Part shown: piece after piece, positions 44,601 through 58,300 of the stretch
How the letters are laid out: each line of letters starts with the position of its first letter
How positions within the stretch are numbered: the first letter of the stretch is position 1
Assembly (NCBI GenBank): GCA_000787465.1
Contig: JSYX01000127.1
Location: forward strand, 1 to 64,000
Length of the DNA: 64,000 nucleotides
Origin: Thermomucor indicae-seudaticae
Lineage: Eukaryota > Mucoromycota > Mucoromycetes > Mucorales > Lichtheimiaceae
Reading direction: 5' to 3'
The notes under the pieces: generated by a model
Told to the model about the DNA's origin: nothing
Databases searched by the model: none
The model's input: only the letters and a program-made list of their open reading frames with translations
Made by a program: the position numbers and the translations under genes

Positions 44601-46279
44601 CTTTTTATCGTTGAAGCGGACGGCAGTTCATACTCCTTGCTGTTTGCAGCGCGCAGTGGTGGATAAACAAGTTTTGATTCAAATCGAGCATCTTCATCCA
44701 ATAAATGAGGTGTATTAGCTGATGCATTGTCATTACACAATAGCGGATCAAACTTGTCCAGCGGGTTTTCTTCCCCAAAAAGGTCTCTGTCACTACGTCC
44801 ACTTTTCATACCATTTCTCATGGTGCTGTTTACCATACTCATCGTCCGAACGCGTGCCGAGTGACTCGCCACGTGCTCATCTTCAATATCACGCAGCAGA
44901 TTTGTGCTCGTTGTCCGGGATGCCGAGTTCCGATGCTGTGTAGCAGAATCAGCCTTGCTCGATTGCAGTGATGTTTTCTTTCCTGCAGCACAATCAGTAT
45001 ACTTGAAACAATACAATAAGATCATCTGTAACATACCGTCAGTGGCACTATTGCGATTTTCTGCCTGTGCTGCTACACTCAGCTTCGTTGGTTTCATTTC
45101 ACTTTCGAGCCAAGCAATAGAATCATTGTCCTTAGACACGGATGACAGCGTGCGTACTCTTCGGCTGGTAGACCGAGCGGGGGTAGGTAAGCTAGTTCTC
45201 GGGAACGTATTGGATGCACTCGTGAGGCTGGATTTCGGAGTCGGCAGACGCGTGGGCGTCTTTGGTGAATCCGACAACGGTGACCGTTTACTGCTTTTTT
45301 CACGGGCGATTTCTTCGACGCGCAGCTCTGTAGGCTTCTTCTTGTTGTGCAGAGTCGATTGGGAAGGGGAGAGGATAGATTGAGATGGAGTCGGTATTTC
45401 GGCTGCAAGATCAGGTCCAGTTAGCAAGTCAACCGTAGGTTGGGATGCCCTAGCATTGTTGTTGACAACGAGAGGATCGAACTGCATAATAAGCTTTGAT
45501 CTGTCGTTCTTCAGTTCAAATTTATTGCGAATGTTCATAAAAGATACTGATGCATTAGGCCTTGGAGGCGAAGCAGGTGAGCTCGTTGTGTCACCATCCG
45601 TCAGCTTGCTTGTGGCGTGTGGAACCAGGTGATCATCCAGCAACAATGACGGCGCACGCGGAGTGTCGTTGTCTTCCTCGAAATCCCCGAGCAGATCAAC
45701 GAGCGGTGTCGTCGTAGTGAAGTTGTTATTTTCTCTGGTGATGGAGCTATTGGACGAACTCTCGCTGTCTGGACGATCCTCGTCGACTTGTGATGATCTA
45801 TTTTTCAGTCGATAACTTGCCAGACGCTGAGCTGACGCCGCAATGAGTCCTTCCAAATCCTCGAGACTCGCATCATGCAAATCCAACTTATTAAATTCTT
45901 TTCCGTTCGGCATTTTGCCACCGTATCGCGCCGAGCCATCGTCCGTCGTTGTTGTTGTTGTTGACCACACTGATGAAGATCGATTCTGCTGGTAGGACAA
46001 GTCGCTTTTCGCAGAAGACCGTTTTTTCCATCCGTCGTCCTCTTGATGCGGGCGTCTCGGCATCATGTCTGCGCGGCGCTTACTCCAGTTTGCCGCATCC
46101 GTCACTCGTTGTTCCAGATCATCTAGCTCGCGCATACGTTCTGCTTGGGTCTGTTGCCGTTTTACTGCTTCCAACGTAAAAGTGTGGCACCACTGCCGTT
46201 CGCCACTCGACGAGGAAGACGAAGAAGAGCTTGGTGATAAAGTGCCCTTTATCCAAGAAGGCTGTGTATGAAGCGACAT
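41692..46279 (-). CDS. DYRK-family protein kinase, Pom1-like (class II)
   Basis: Ten exons (45037-46279, 44486-44982, 43214-44309, 42811-43169, 42594-42745, 42461-42536, 42324-42402, 42145-42261, 41965-42081, 41692-41909, complement) sum to 1317 codons. The first 945 residues are disordered, Ser/Thr/Arg-rich. The DYRK homology box ([20 protein letters not shown]) precedes the kinase domain: [19 protein letters not shown] (VAIK Lys), HCDLKPENVLL (catalytic loop), KVIDFGSS (DFG), [17 protein letters not shown] (activation-loop YxY, autophosphorylated in DYRKs) and [12 protein letters not shown]. Class II members such as fission-yeast Pom1 set cell polarity and division. The kinase ends close to the stop. 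Intron 44983-45036 has no in-frame stop; intron 44310-44485 (176 nt) is the longest placed. Confidence 0.93.
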
Positions 46280-47336
46280 GCACGTGGGTTATATTGTTCT
46301 TTTTCAAAAAAAAAGAGAATTTGGTGTGTTCCATTAGCTGATACAGTATGTATTACACATTATAACCGTACCTTTGAGCAAAAATAATAGAACTGAAAAA
46401 AGACACCTCAGTTAATTAAGAGCAGCAATAGTTTGGAGTTTTCCTCCGAATACCTAATTGCAAAAGGGAGATTATGCGTAATGTTTCAGCCTTAAAGGCA
46501 TGAAAGCCCTGATCTGTCAGCTTCGTCCGCTGAATGAGGAAATATTGGAAAGCAAGTGAAATCTCCGATGGGAAACGAGGGCGCGATGAACTAGCTCTGA
46601 AGTATCGAAATGGAAAATTGCAAAAGACCCAAAAAAGAGATTTAAACTTCGTTTGTCTTCTTTTACTTTGCAGCTCCTGGCCTTCTTGCCCCACTCGGAG
46701 AACAAAAACTGACAAGCCAATCATTGCTCGTATCTCCTTTTGTCATGCGAGTCTTTCTCATTCCCTGCATGCTCCCCCTCTCTGTCTGCACAGTATTGCG
46801 CGTTTAATCTGGAGATTGAGCAGCGACTTTTGGACAGTGCACCCATTAAATTGAGACAAATATTAAGGTCGCATGAGGCGAATACAGTACACAACCTTTA
46901 GCTTGACCCTTTGAAAAATGTCATATCTCCAAGTCAGTTATATAAAATTAGATCAAAACTGAATTGAGACAAATTCGCTGCAGAGTTGACAATTCTTGAG
47001 GCTGGCGACAACGGTGGCCTCAGACCCAGGCAACAGATTCAAACCCAGTTGTGGTTCGCAGGTCGTTCAGATGTAAGGCTGGCAATCAATGTATAACCCA
47101 CACAGTATTTGTGCGACTTTCTGAGTATTGCTGGCTCTTGTGGCGTAACAGTATCAATGCATGGATCGTTTATCTTTAAGCATGTTATACAGGCATGGTG
47201 AAAGAACTTCATAAATTATATATTGAGTAGTGCAGTCTGCCAGTACAAAAACAGAACACAACAATGCAGGGAGAAAAGACCTCACTATTATATGAAAAAG
47301 AGTATCTAGAAAGGTGCGAGGAGGTGGGGAATAGGA
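46280..47336. other. Intergenic region without a supported gene
   Basis: Short frames near 46416-46854 overlap on both strands and carry no domain. Around 46980-47050 a sequence with GATTCAAACCC superficially resembles a tRNA B box, but no cloverleaf forms. The first 100 bp are the leader of the DYRK gene and contain an A-rich run. Confidence 0.5.
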
Positions 47337-48560
47337 TTAGGGTGCCTGCTGCTGTGGCGGCTGCTGCTGTTGCGTATACATGGAACTGACGCGCTTCGTT
47401 GCTGTCTCAGACTGCTCAGACACACAGTGTCGGGGGAACACACCCTTGACATTGCCTCGGGAAAGGTTGATACCTTGGCACCATCCATCGTCGTACTGGA
47501 TCAAAATCTCGACACGATCACCAGGCTGAATATCAATTTCATCGCTGAGTGTGGGCGTGTAAGTCGAAATGACTGTAAAGACACCGAGCGAGTTTGTGCT
47601 CTGCTGTGGTGCTGCTTCTGGTGCTGCTACTGCTGGTGCTACTGCAGCGCTTGGAGCAACAGCAGCCGCAGCGGCGGCTGGTGGCATAATGGGAGATGAA
47701 TCGGCGATCGGAGGTAGCTGAACCGGTGTGGTCGTCAAAGAAGCAGCATAGGCTGTATGCGGAGGAGGAGCGTTGTTGTATTGTGCCATTTGAGGCGGAG
47801 GTGGGTCGTGGCTGCCAAAGCCCATCGTGAACGGATCCGGCTTTTTGGCCGCCATTTGGCGTCGTCTGTGCCGAGCTTGTCTTTTCCGTATCGCCAAGAA
47901 AGCGATCAGACCCGCGAGAGCTATCACAACGGCAGCAATGATGCCGCCCACCGCGCCACCCGAAACACCACCACCAGACGACGAGTTGCTGTCCGTTTGG
48001 CTGGAGTCCACGAAGCTGGATGGACTCGCGTCAGTTGATTCCGGCGTTGTCGTGGCAACGGGGCTAATACCATTCTGGGATATGCTGGCATTACTGCTGC
48101 TCACTGAGGACGCTGTCTTGGCGCTGCTTGAACTGCTCGACGTTGGCTCTGCCTTTTTCGTCGAGGACTTGGATTGTGTATTCGCAGCTTTGGTTGTACT
48201 AGTACTAGTGGCAGAAGTAGAAGTCGAAGTAGGGGTATTCTTGGCTGCCCCGGTATTTGACGCGTTCGCATGCTGAGTAGGTGAAGAGTTACTCTCAGAT
48301 TTGGTTTGCTGAGGCGCCTGAGACTTCTCTGTAGGCGAGCTGCTTGTTTCTAAAATAAAACAAATCAAACGATATAAAAAAATAGCTATGACTTATACGA
48401 GCTCTGCTTATTTACCCGTTGGCTTGTTGCTAAACGACAACGGTGCGCTTTCTTCTGGCACAGCACGTCTAGCCGGTTGCCACAAGGGGGTCGCCTGTGT
48501 GATTTCGGCTATCGAGATCAGAATGGCCGCAAGCGATGGTGAAGAAAGTTGCTGGGTCAT
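47337..48560 (-). CDS. Single-pass membrane protein with cytoplasmic SH3 domain
   Basis: Two exons (48416-48560 and 47337-48349, complement) give 385 aa. The N-terminus (SLAAILISIAEITQATP) is a probable signal peptide. A Ser/Thr-rich ectodomain follows (about 50-165), likely O-mannosylated. Then a Gly-rich lead and one membrane segment (IIAAVVIALAGLIAFLAI, about 180-197) ending in basic RKRQARHRRRQ, a Pro/Ala-rich linker, and a C-terminal SH3 domain (about 308-362) with FTVISTYTPTLSDEIDIQPG, DRVEILIQYDDGWCQGIN and GVFPRHCV. The WC and P-x-x-x-V positions of the SH3 fold are kept. This resembles fungal wall sensors or Fus1-type proteins that link the surface to signalling; a specific partner cannot be told. 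The intron is 66 nt (donor GTAAAT). Confidence 0.8.
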
Positions 48561-49211
48561 CTCTACTCTACTCTAGTCAAGGAGCGGGTACGGGAGCCTG
48601 CGAGCTCTTGCAAAAGATAAATAATAGAAGTGGGAGGAAATGAAAGGCAAGGAGGTCTCCAAGGTTAACCTTGGTGCGCTTTTTACCGAAAGGGGAGCTG
48701 ATGGATGTGAAAGGGAAGAAGGAAAAATAAACACAAGGAGAATACACCACTTCATGTTGCACAAAACGATATTAAACGCTTTCAAGCAAACACAGCGCGC
48801 TCTTCATTTCTCACTAAAGACATAGTGCGACCCAACCACAGCCTTCAGAAGTTATCGGAAGGGGGGAGACGCCATGCCTGCTTTGGATACGGCAAAGTGA
48901 TACGATTGGGCACCCCGGGGTTTGCCCACCTGAAGCACTGCCAAAGATGTACTGGGAAAATGCACTTTTCTAAAAGCACTCAATTTGATCTGCAGTCGGA
49001 TCTCCACTGCTATCCGTTCATACAGCTTCGACCAGATTAATCTCATTTGGCATAAATGACAAGTTTAACTGTTTTACATTGACCAGATTCTTCAGGGAGA
49101 GAGAGAGATGCTTGGATTGACCGTCAGCTAATGAGAGAGGTCGCGGTTTCAAATTCTCGCTATTCGCTGTTCTGCAGAAAACGCAAGAGATCGTTAGTCC
49201 TTGTTTAAATC
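48561..49211. other. Intergenic region without a supported gene
   Basis: No gene or RNA seen. It separates the divergent SH3-protein (-) and Ubp14 (+) starts and must hold both promoters. A GA-rich run lies at about 49095-49108. Confidence 0.5.
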
Positions 49212-52200
49212 ATGACGTGTCAACATATTACTAGCACGCAGTTGACGCCTCCTTCAGCGTATACGCAGGTGCACAAGGAAGAATGCACCCAATGTTTTGA
49301 TTCTCAAGTATGAATACAATCCAATAAAGGACGCGTCAGAGAAAGATCTGTTATTCATTTTATGCGATCGCGCGGGCAGGATGGACCAGAAGGCATTGAT
49401 GTCTGCTTGACATGTTTTAATGGTGGTTGCGTTGACCCTGAGAGAAAGCATGCCTACAACCACTACAGCTTAACTGGGCACCCACTCGCTCTCAACATTC
49501 GCCGCATTACATTGGACAAAGCGAAAAGGGTGAGAAAAAGAGATGAGAGCGATAACGTATACTTCGATTTTCGTCTTTCAGCTGATTTCAGTCCTAGCCA
49601 GACGATGGTTCACCACCACCACAGAAAATCAGCAAGCTTGCGATTGTTCCTGAAGACGAAGAGACCAAATATGAATACGGTACCAAAGTCCGATGCTACG
49701 CTTGCAATGGCACTGAAGCCAATAAGGATGCTACACCAACGGTAGAATAACACATCATGGAGAGCAAAGATATTTAAATATCTGACCTGATTGTAAAACA
49801 GCTATCAAGCGTTGTGGACGCAGTTATGGCACATATGTCCTCAGCCAAGCAGTCCGAGGTCAAGGCGTGGGAAGAGGAGATTACGGCTTGTGAGCATACT
49901 CTCTGCTTAGTCCAGGAGCCACCTAGAAAACTAGAGCAACAGGCACTTGCACACTGTAGCAAATGTGACCTGAAAGAAAACTTATGGCTTTGTCTCACTT
50001 GTGGCAATCTCGGCTGTGGCAGAAGACAATATGATGGTTCGGGCGGTAACAATCATGCATTGGAGCACTTTGAGCAGACTGGCCACGGTGTGTCCTGCAA
50101 ACTTGGGACGATCACTCCGGAAGGAACAGCCGGTAAACCAGACAGAGAAAGCCTCAATGTTCCTGCGAAGCAAAAACGCTTATAATACGTCATAGACATT
50201 TACTGCTACATTTGCAACGATGCGAAACTTGATAATGACCTATCAACGCACCTTGCCAACTGGGGCATTAACGTTTCGCAGCAGATGAAGACTGAAAAAA
50301 ACATGACCGAACTGGTAAAACTAAAGGAAAATGTATCCCTTTCTGTTGCTGTGTATTGATTTGAACCCTATTTAGCAATTGGAGCAGAATCTCAAGTTTG
50401 ACTTTAGTATGACCACAGAGGATGGCAAACAACTAGAACCAAGATTCGGTCCTGAATATACTGGTATGAAGAATCTAGGAAACAGGTACCTTATGCAAGC
50501 ATGTGGCCGTCTTCCAAGACCTACCTAATCCGACTTGTTCAAGTTGCTACATGGCATCCGTTCTGCAATCCGTTTTCGATATAGATGCTTTCAAGGAGCG
50601 ATATAACAATGAGCTCAAAGACCATGCAAAGAGCTGCACTAACGAGCCCGCCAACTGCTGGTATTGTCAGCTTCACAAACTTGCAGACGGCTTGCTATCT
50701 GGAAGATATTCGCAACCACAAGAGCCTCAAACCGAGGGCGGGACTCCTTCGCAGCAGGGTATCGCCCCTGCCATGTTCAAAGCCCTGGTGGGTAAAGGCC
50801 ACGAGGAGTTTTCCACCATGCGGCAACAAGATGCGTATGAATTCTTCCAGTTCTTTTGTAAATCCGTGGCTCAAAAAGAACACGCAAACAAGCAAAGGGA
50901 CCCTACAAAGTTCTTTGAATTCAACATTGAGCAACGCCTCCAATGCGGCAAATGCAAAAAAGTGCGTTATCAGACCGACACTACAAACAGCATATCAGTG
51001 AATGTCCCTGCTCGGCGGAAAAATGACCCAACAGAAGCTGCTGAGAAGAAAGAAGAAGACGCATATGAGCCTGTGGATTTTTATGAGTGCATGAACACTT
51101 TTGCGCAGGAGGAAACTGTCGAAGGCTACAATTGCCCTAGCTGCAATGAGAAGACGACAGCATTCAAGTATGTACCTGGCAATAACTGAGTTATCAAACA
51201 TGAAAAACTTACTGATCCTTATTTAGATCTACAAAGTTTAGTACGTTTCCTGAAATCCTTGTCGTTCATGCTCGTCGTTTTGCATTTATTGATTGGGTTC
51301 CTCGAAAGCTGAGTATGTCACTGGCTGATATTTGGTGTTCTCTATTCTTGCATGGGGGCTCATTCAGTCTATCGATAGACGTCACCATCAAGTTCCCAGA
51401 GGGTCCTCTGAATCTGGAAAAGTATCGTGGTACTGGTCAGCAGCCTGGAGAAGAGCTTTTGCCAGCAGATGCGCCGAGTGCTGCTGGTAAGCAATAAGGT
51501 CATATAAGAGTGAACGCATGGACTATAACTGTATAAATAATGTAGAACCGACTTTCGATCAAGCTGCGCTTGACCAACTGCTAGCCATGGGTTTCCCAGA
51601 AAATCGATGTAAAAGAGCACTTTTGAACACTGGGAATAATGGAGTAGAAGTTGCTATGAACTGGTTATTAGAACACATGGAAGATCCTGGTAGGTGCTAT
51701 TATTCCCCGCCTTGTTGTCGACGCGGAACCCTTTTCGTGCTCAATCCACTACTAGGCATTGATGATCCGTTAGTTCCTGCTGAAGAATCGACAGCGTCGC
51801 CAGAGCAGATAAACATCTTGTGTGATATGGGGTTCACTCGGCAACAAGCAAAGAAAGCTCTTAAGGAGACGGTAAGACACTAGACAAGAGGAGAAGGAGG
51901 AAGGTGTACTGGATGAGTGATTGACCGATGAGTGCAGAACAATGATACGGAAAGAGCACTCGATTGGTTATTTAGCCATCCGGATGACACGGGCGTAGAA
52001 GAAGCGACGGCAGGTCCCAAACCTATACCTGGTGGTAAGATGGCATGCTGTTTATTCAAGGGCGCGATATCATAACATAATTCACACTTCCTGTCATTAG
52101 ATACCAACCCGCCATTCGATTATACCGTAAAGTCCTTTGTATCGCATAAAGGAACATCTGTTCATTGCGGCCACTATGTCGCGCACGTCCGGAAGAATGA

Positions 52201-52297
52201 CGCGTGGATTCTGTTTAACGACAACAAAGTTGCAGTATCACCAAATCCTCCTATGGGTGAAGCCTATTTATATTTTCTTCAAAGACAGCGTTCATAA
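49212..52297 (+). CDS. UBP14: Ubiquitin C-terminal hydrolase Ubp14 / USP5
   Basis: Thirteen exons (49212-49307, 49380-49529, 49625-49741, 49802-50132, 50196-50332, 50376-50485, 50544-51167, 51227-51312, 51379-51486, 51546-51689, 51756-51871, 51938-52034, 52101-52297) sum to 770 codons. Domains in order: variant zinc finger (CTQCFDSQ...CLTCFNGGC), ZnF-UBP (HCSKCDLKENLWLCLTCG, CGRRQYDGSGGNNHALEH), catalytic Cys box NLGNSCYMASVLQSVF (Cys near 315), ubiquitin-binding CGKCKKVRY, two UBA domains (LDQLLAMGFPENRCKRAL and INILCDMGFTRQQAKKAL) and the catalytic His box GTSVHCGHYVAHVRK with WILFNDNKV. USP5/Ubp14 disassembles free polyubiquitin chains, supplying ubiquitin and protecting the proteasome. 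The intron at 50333-50375 is 43 nt. It converges with Ura2, with 100 bp between the stops. Confidence 0.95.
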
Positions 52298-52397
52298 TGT
52301 TGACAGTATGATAACAATAAAAAATGCAAAATGTGCTTTTTGTTATTGAAAAACTATCTACATGAAAATATAACTTTTAACTATATGCTTGATTAAT

Positions 52398-55300
52398 CTA
52401 ACCACGAAGGGTGCCGAGGACAAGAGCCAGCAACGCCATTCTGACATAAAGACCATAGCGCATCTGGCGGAAGTAAGCCGCGCGTTGATCAAAGTCGACT
52501 TCAGGTTCAATTTCATTGACACGTGGCAAGGGATGCATGACAATCATTTGGGACTTGGCCTTGCTAAGCATATCGTTATTCAGAATGTAAGCGTCCTTGA
52601 CGGCCTTGTACTCTTCTTCAGAAGCGAATCGCTCCTTTTGAATACGGGTCATGTACAAGACGTCGGTGGATCCAATAACATCGTCCAGCGAGCTATATAC
52701 GTTCTGTTTCACACCTGCGGCCTCGACTTCCTCCATGACTTCCTTGGGCATCGAGAGCGAATCGGGCGAGACATAGTTGAGCGTGACTTGGTAGTACGCC
52801 AGGATCTTGACCAAACTGTGAACCGTGCGACCGTTCTTGAGGTCACCAACAAGCGTGATGGTCAAGCCGTTCACGGTACCGAGTTCTTCACGGATTGTAA
52901 ACACATCGAGGAAGGCTTGCGTCGGGTGTTCACCGATACCGTCACCGGCATTGATGATCGGCACCTTGGAGTACTTGGCGGCCAGCTGGGCACTGCCCGG
53001 TTGAGGGTGACGGAGGATAATCACATCGCCGTAGCAGCCCAGAGTGCGCACGGTATCGGCCAGCGATTCTCCCTTTTGCACAGACGAGGTCGTGGCGCTC
53101 ACTGAGACCACTTGGCCGCCCAGACGCAGCATCGCGGCTTCGAACGAGGATGACGTGCGTGTCGACGGTTCAAAGAACATCGTGTTCATCACACGACCTT
53201 GCAGGATATTGATAGAGCCGTACCGTTCAACCAGGTTGCGCATCTCATGCGCGACGCCAAACAGCAGGTGGAGGTCGTTGCGGTCAAACTGCTTCGATCG
53301 CAGGATGTGCTTGCGGTAGAAGGGCGAGCGGCTGATGACACGTGCGAGTGATGCAGAGATCTCGTAGCTCGGAGCTTGGTACGATACCATCTGCTGATCC
53401 GAGGCGCCAGCCAGCTTCACTGGATCCGCAGGCGTGATCCGGGGTGACTTGATTTCGGCTGTCTCGGGTACAGGCGTCAGCTGGTCCTTGTGCTGAGCTT
53501 CCTTCGCGGCCGCAGCCGTCGTGGACGACTTGACAGCCTGTGCTTGGATCGACACGTCGCGTCCCATCGTACCGTCCGCCAAGCATGTACCATCCATATA
53601 CAACGTCTTCTCGTCAGCAGAAACTCGGTGGACAGCTCCACGGATCGCGCGTCCCTCCAAAGGTGACCATGCGTCGTCTGTCTTGGGCCACACCCGTTGT
53701 CGGTCCACCTCTACTTCCACACATGTGCTGTTATCGTGCTGGGGCACAAGACCAAAGATGCGCCGAGGATTGTCGTGCAGTCGCTCAGAGATATCCTTGA
53801 GCTTGAGACGGCCCTCGGCCACCGCATTCAGCAACAGAGGCAAGGCCTCCCTGATGCCAGCCTCCGGAGACACAGGCTTGCCCAGCTCGGCAGCGAGCTT
53901 GCGCGGCGTCGATCCAATCGTGAAGCAGTCAATCACATCCAGGCTCTTCCACAGCGCCTCCTGTTCCTTCTTGGTCGGCAAAAGCTTGGTATTGTTAAAC
54001 TCCTCGGAGCTAAAGAACAACGAATAGATCGCCACGTCGCACGTCACTTCCAGGCCCTTGTTCTTGCTCATCTCGATCAGTGCCAAGTCGTTCTTGCTCA
54101 TGACGTTCGTGACGTGGATCACCCGGTTGTGCAGCGACGCCAGCAGCAGGATCGACGCCAGGTCCGTGCCGCGCGCTTCCGTCACGATCAGCTGAGAGCT
54201 TGGCCACGACGAGAACACCGAATCGAACACAGAAACTTCACCACTGCCGATCTTGCTTGCATTCAAAAGCACGGCAGCCGCGTTCGCAGAGGCGGCAGCG
54301 AGCTTGTTCGCATTGCTGCTGGTGGCCGTCATGTTGAGCATATAGTCCGTGTAGGCCGATTTGCGTGCGCCGGACGCCGCGGCTTCGAGCGAAGCTTCAT
54401 CTTGCAAGTCGTCCGCGAACGCAGAGACTGTTGTGAATCCGGCAGCCAAGGATGCCTTGAACACCGCGCCAAAATCGGCGCTGCTTGGAAGCACCGCGTT
54501 CAAGTTGAAGAGGCCAGGCAGAGTAGCCGTCGTATGGCTCGTCTTGTAGTCCACGCTGCTCACTTCAAACTCGTGTTTGCGAGCCAGTGCCTCAATGAAG
54601 ACCTTGGCGCACTTGACGTTCGTCAGGAGAGGGATAGAGTAGTCCACCGCCATACGACGCGATCGGTAACCCTTGGACATGTAGGACGCAGGACGGCGGA
54701 AGCGGTTACGCGACGGCAAGTTGATGTACAGGTCAATCAGGTTGTTGGACAAGTGTTGCTGCAATGAGTATTCCGCCTTGAGCTTGTCGCCTGCGTCTCC
54801 CTCCAGAGACTCCAGATGCTTCACAGGGATATTGTGTTCCTGAATAAAGTCGGCCGTACCCGTCGTGGCGAAGATGTTGTAGCCGAGCTCGTGCAGCTTT
54901 CGGACAGAAGGCAACAGTTCCTGCTTCTCCTTGTATGAACCGATCGACAGCAAAATGTTCTTTTTCGGCAGCGTGAAGCCAGTGGCAAGCAACGCCTTGA
55001 GGTATGCCGAATACTTGTCTTTGCCGAAACATGCGACTTCACCCGTCGAAGCCATCTCTACACCCAACACTGGATCCGCGCCTGACAGACGGCTAAACGA
55101 GAACTGCGGCACCTTGACACCCACATAGTCCTTGGGAAGTTCCACCTTCGGGTACGGCTCCACGGGGTATCCGAGCATGGCATTCGTCGCCATTTCCACC
55201 AAGTCAATACCCAGCACCTTGGACACGAACGGGAACGAGCGAGCAGCACGCACATTGCATTCAATAACCTTGATCTCGTTGTTCTTGGCGATAAACTGAA

Positions 55301-58300
55301 TGTTGAATGGGCCAGTGACATTGAGCGCGCGCGCGATCTTTGTCGTGGCGCTCTCGATTTTGCGCACCGTTTCAGGGTCCAGATCCTGCGGCGGCAAGAC
55401 CAACGTAGCATCACCCGAGTGAACACCGGCATTCTCGACGTGTTCAGAGATGACGTGCATAATCAGCTTGCCGTCCAGGGCAACCGCATCCATTTCGATC
55501 TCCTTGGCTTCTTCAATGTACTTGGAGATCACAACAGGGTGCTCGCGAGACACAGCAGCGGCTTCTTTGAGGTAGGACACGAGGTCGTCCTTGGAGAACA
55601 CGACGTTCATCGCAGCGCCCGAAAGCACATAGGATGGACGAACCAGCACTGGGTAGCCCACCTTGTCACAGAACCGTTCGGCTTCATCAAAGCTCGTCAA
55701 CTCTTTCCACTGTGGCTGGTCCACGCCAATACGGTCACACATGCGCGAGAACTTGTAGCGGTTTTCGGCACTGTCAATCATTTCGGGCGACGTGCCCAGC
55801 ACCTTGACGTTCTGACGGTACAAGGGCAATGCAATGTTGTTGGGCGTCTGGCCACCCATGGACATAATCACGCCCGCCGACCGCTCGACTTCGTAGATAT
55901 CCAAGACACGCTCCAAGTTTATGTTCTCAAAGTAGAGCCGGTCGGCTTCGTCGTAATCTGTCGACACTGTCTCCGGGTTGTAGTTAACCATGACCGTCTT
56001 GACACCCTTTTCGCGCAAGGTACGGATAGCACGCACAGCGCACCAGTCGAATTCGACAGACGAACCAATACGGTATACACCGGAACCAAGCACCATGATA
56101 CCATTGTCCTCAAAGGTAACGTCATGCTCCACAGCATTGTAGGTCATGTATAGATAGTTGGTGAATGCAGGGAACTCAGCGGCAACTTTTTAGAAGTCCA
56201 ACGGGTCAGTAAGCGATCTCTTTCTCATACATAAAACAAGGCAGACGACTTTACCAGTATCAATTTGCTTGACAAAGGGTGTCACGCCGTACTCTTGACG
56301 CAATCGTCGAATCGCGAGCTCGTTGCTGTTCAACTTGTTGGCAATCTGACGATCCGAGAAACCAAGTTGCTTGGCGGACCGGAGCAAGTTACCAGGCACG
56401 TTGGCCTTTGTAAAGTTTGCAAGACGCTTGTCGAGGTTAACGATGCGCATCAGCTTGTTCAAGAACCACTTGTCAATCTTGGTCAATTCCCAGATACGGT
56501 CCACAGTGTAGCCGTTGTGCATGGCATTAGCGATAGCAAACAAGCGCTGATCCGAAGGGTTTTGCAACTCATTGTCCAAGTTGTTATTATCAATAATGTC
56601 GCTCTAGAGAAAAAGAAAAACAGTAAGTCGAGGGGGAGGGGACCATGTCCATAATGCTCTGGTCAATACTTACCGGACTAAAACCAATAAAGTTGTAATC
56701 AATAGCACGGATGGCTTTCTGGATCGTTTCTTCAAATGTTCGTCCAATAGCCATGACTTCACCGACCGACTTCATGGATGAACTGAGAGCCGTGCTGACA
56801 CGGTTGAACTTCTTCAGATCCCAGCGAGGAATCTTGACAACGACATAGTCAAGCGAAGGCTCAAAGCATGCGCAAGTGACCTTGGTCACACTGTTCTTGA
56901 TCTCGTTGAGTGGAATGCCCAGACCCAGTTTAGCGGCTACAAAGGCAAGAGGATAGCCAGTGGCCTTGGATGCCAAGGCCGACGAACGCGACAAACGGGC
57001 GTTGACTTCAATGATGCAGTATTCCTTGGAGAATGGGTTCAGGGCATACTGAATGTTACATTCGCCGACGACGCCCAAGTGACGAATGACGTTCACGGCT
57101 GTGGTACGAAGCATGTTGTAGTCCTCGTCGGACAGAGTCTGGGAAGGAGCCACGACGATCGAGTCACCCGTGTGGATACCCAGCGGGTCAAAGTTCTCCA
57201 TGTTACAGACCGTAATACAATTGTCCTGGCAATCACGTACGACTTCGTATTCAATCTCTTTCCAGCCCTTCATGGATTTCTCAATGAGCACTTGGGGCGA
57301 TGTCGCAAAGGCCTTGTTGCAGAGCGCCACGAGTTCCTCTTCATTGTCAGCAAAGCCAGAGCCAAGACCGCCCAGCGCATACGCTGCACGGCAAATGACA
57401 GGATAACCGATTTCCTTGGCGGCGGCCAGAGCTTCGGCCGTGTTCACAGCAGAAGCCGACTGGGCGCACTTTTCATTGATCTCGTACAGAGCCTGAGCAA
57501 ACAGGTCACGATCTTCGGTGGTGATGATAGTCTCGATTGGAGTACCCAGCACCTTGACGCCCAGCTCTTCGAATTCGTCCTTGAGCTTCACACCGACATT
57601 GAGCGCGGTCTGACCACCAAACGTGCAAAAGATGCCGTCTGGCTTCTCAAACTTGATCACCTTGCGGACAAAGTCAGGCGTCACTGGCAAGAAATAGACC
57701 TTGTCGGCCAGACCCTTGGATGTCTGAATGGTGGCGATGTTGGGGTTGATCAGGACAGTGTAGATGCCTTCTTCCTTGAGAGCCTTGATGGCTTGAGAGC
57801 CAGAGTAGTCAAACTCACCGGCCTGGCCAATCGACAAACCGCCAGAACCAAGCACAAGCACTTTGCTGACAGACACCCGAGGGTTCTTCTTGATGTTCTC
57901 CTCCTTGGTGCCGCCAGGGAACTTGACCGGCACCAGCTTGCCCTGTTCGACGCATTCGCGCACCGTGCTGATAAAGACGTCAAACAGAAACTCTGTGTCG
58001 CGCGGACCAGGCGTGGACTCGGGGTGGAACTGGACCGAAAAGACAGGAAGAGTCTTGTGTACGATACCTTCGTTGGACCCGTCATTGGCATTGATAAACA
58101 GTTCTTGGAAATCGTCAGGTAAGGTCGATGCGTCTACTGCGTAACCATGGTTCTGCGATGTAATGTAGCAGCGACCGGAGATCATGTTTGTGCAAGGGAT
58201 GTTTTGACCGCGGTTACCGTACTTCATCTTCATGGTCTTGGCGCCTGCAGCGAGTGCCAACAGCTGGTGACCGAGACAGATACCAAAGATGGGCTTGTGG

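Noticed and set aside
46980..47060. tRNA-like B box (GATTCAAACCC)
   Set aside because: No A box at the right distance and no acceptor or anticodon stem could be formed.
53697..56153. Plus-strand open frames of 356 and 244 aa opposite Ura2
   Set aside because: Same reason: mirror of well-conserved codons, rich in His and Arg as expected for an antisense of Ala/Leu/Asp-rich sequence.
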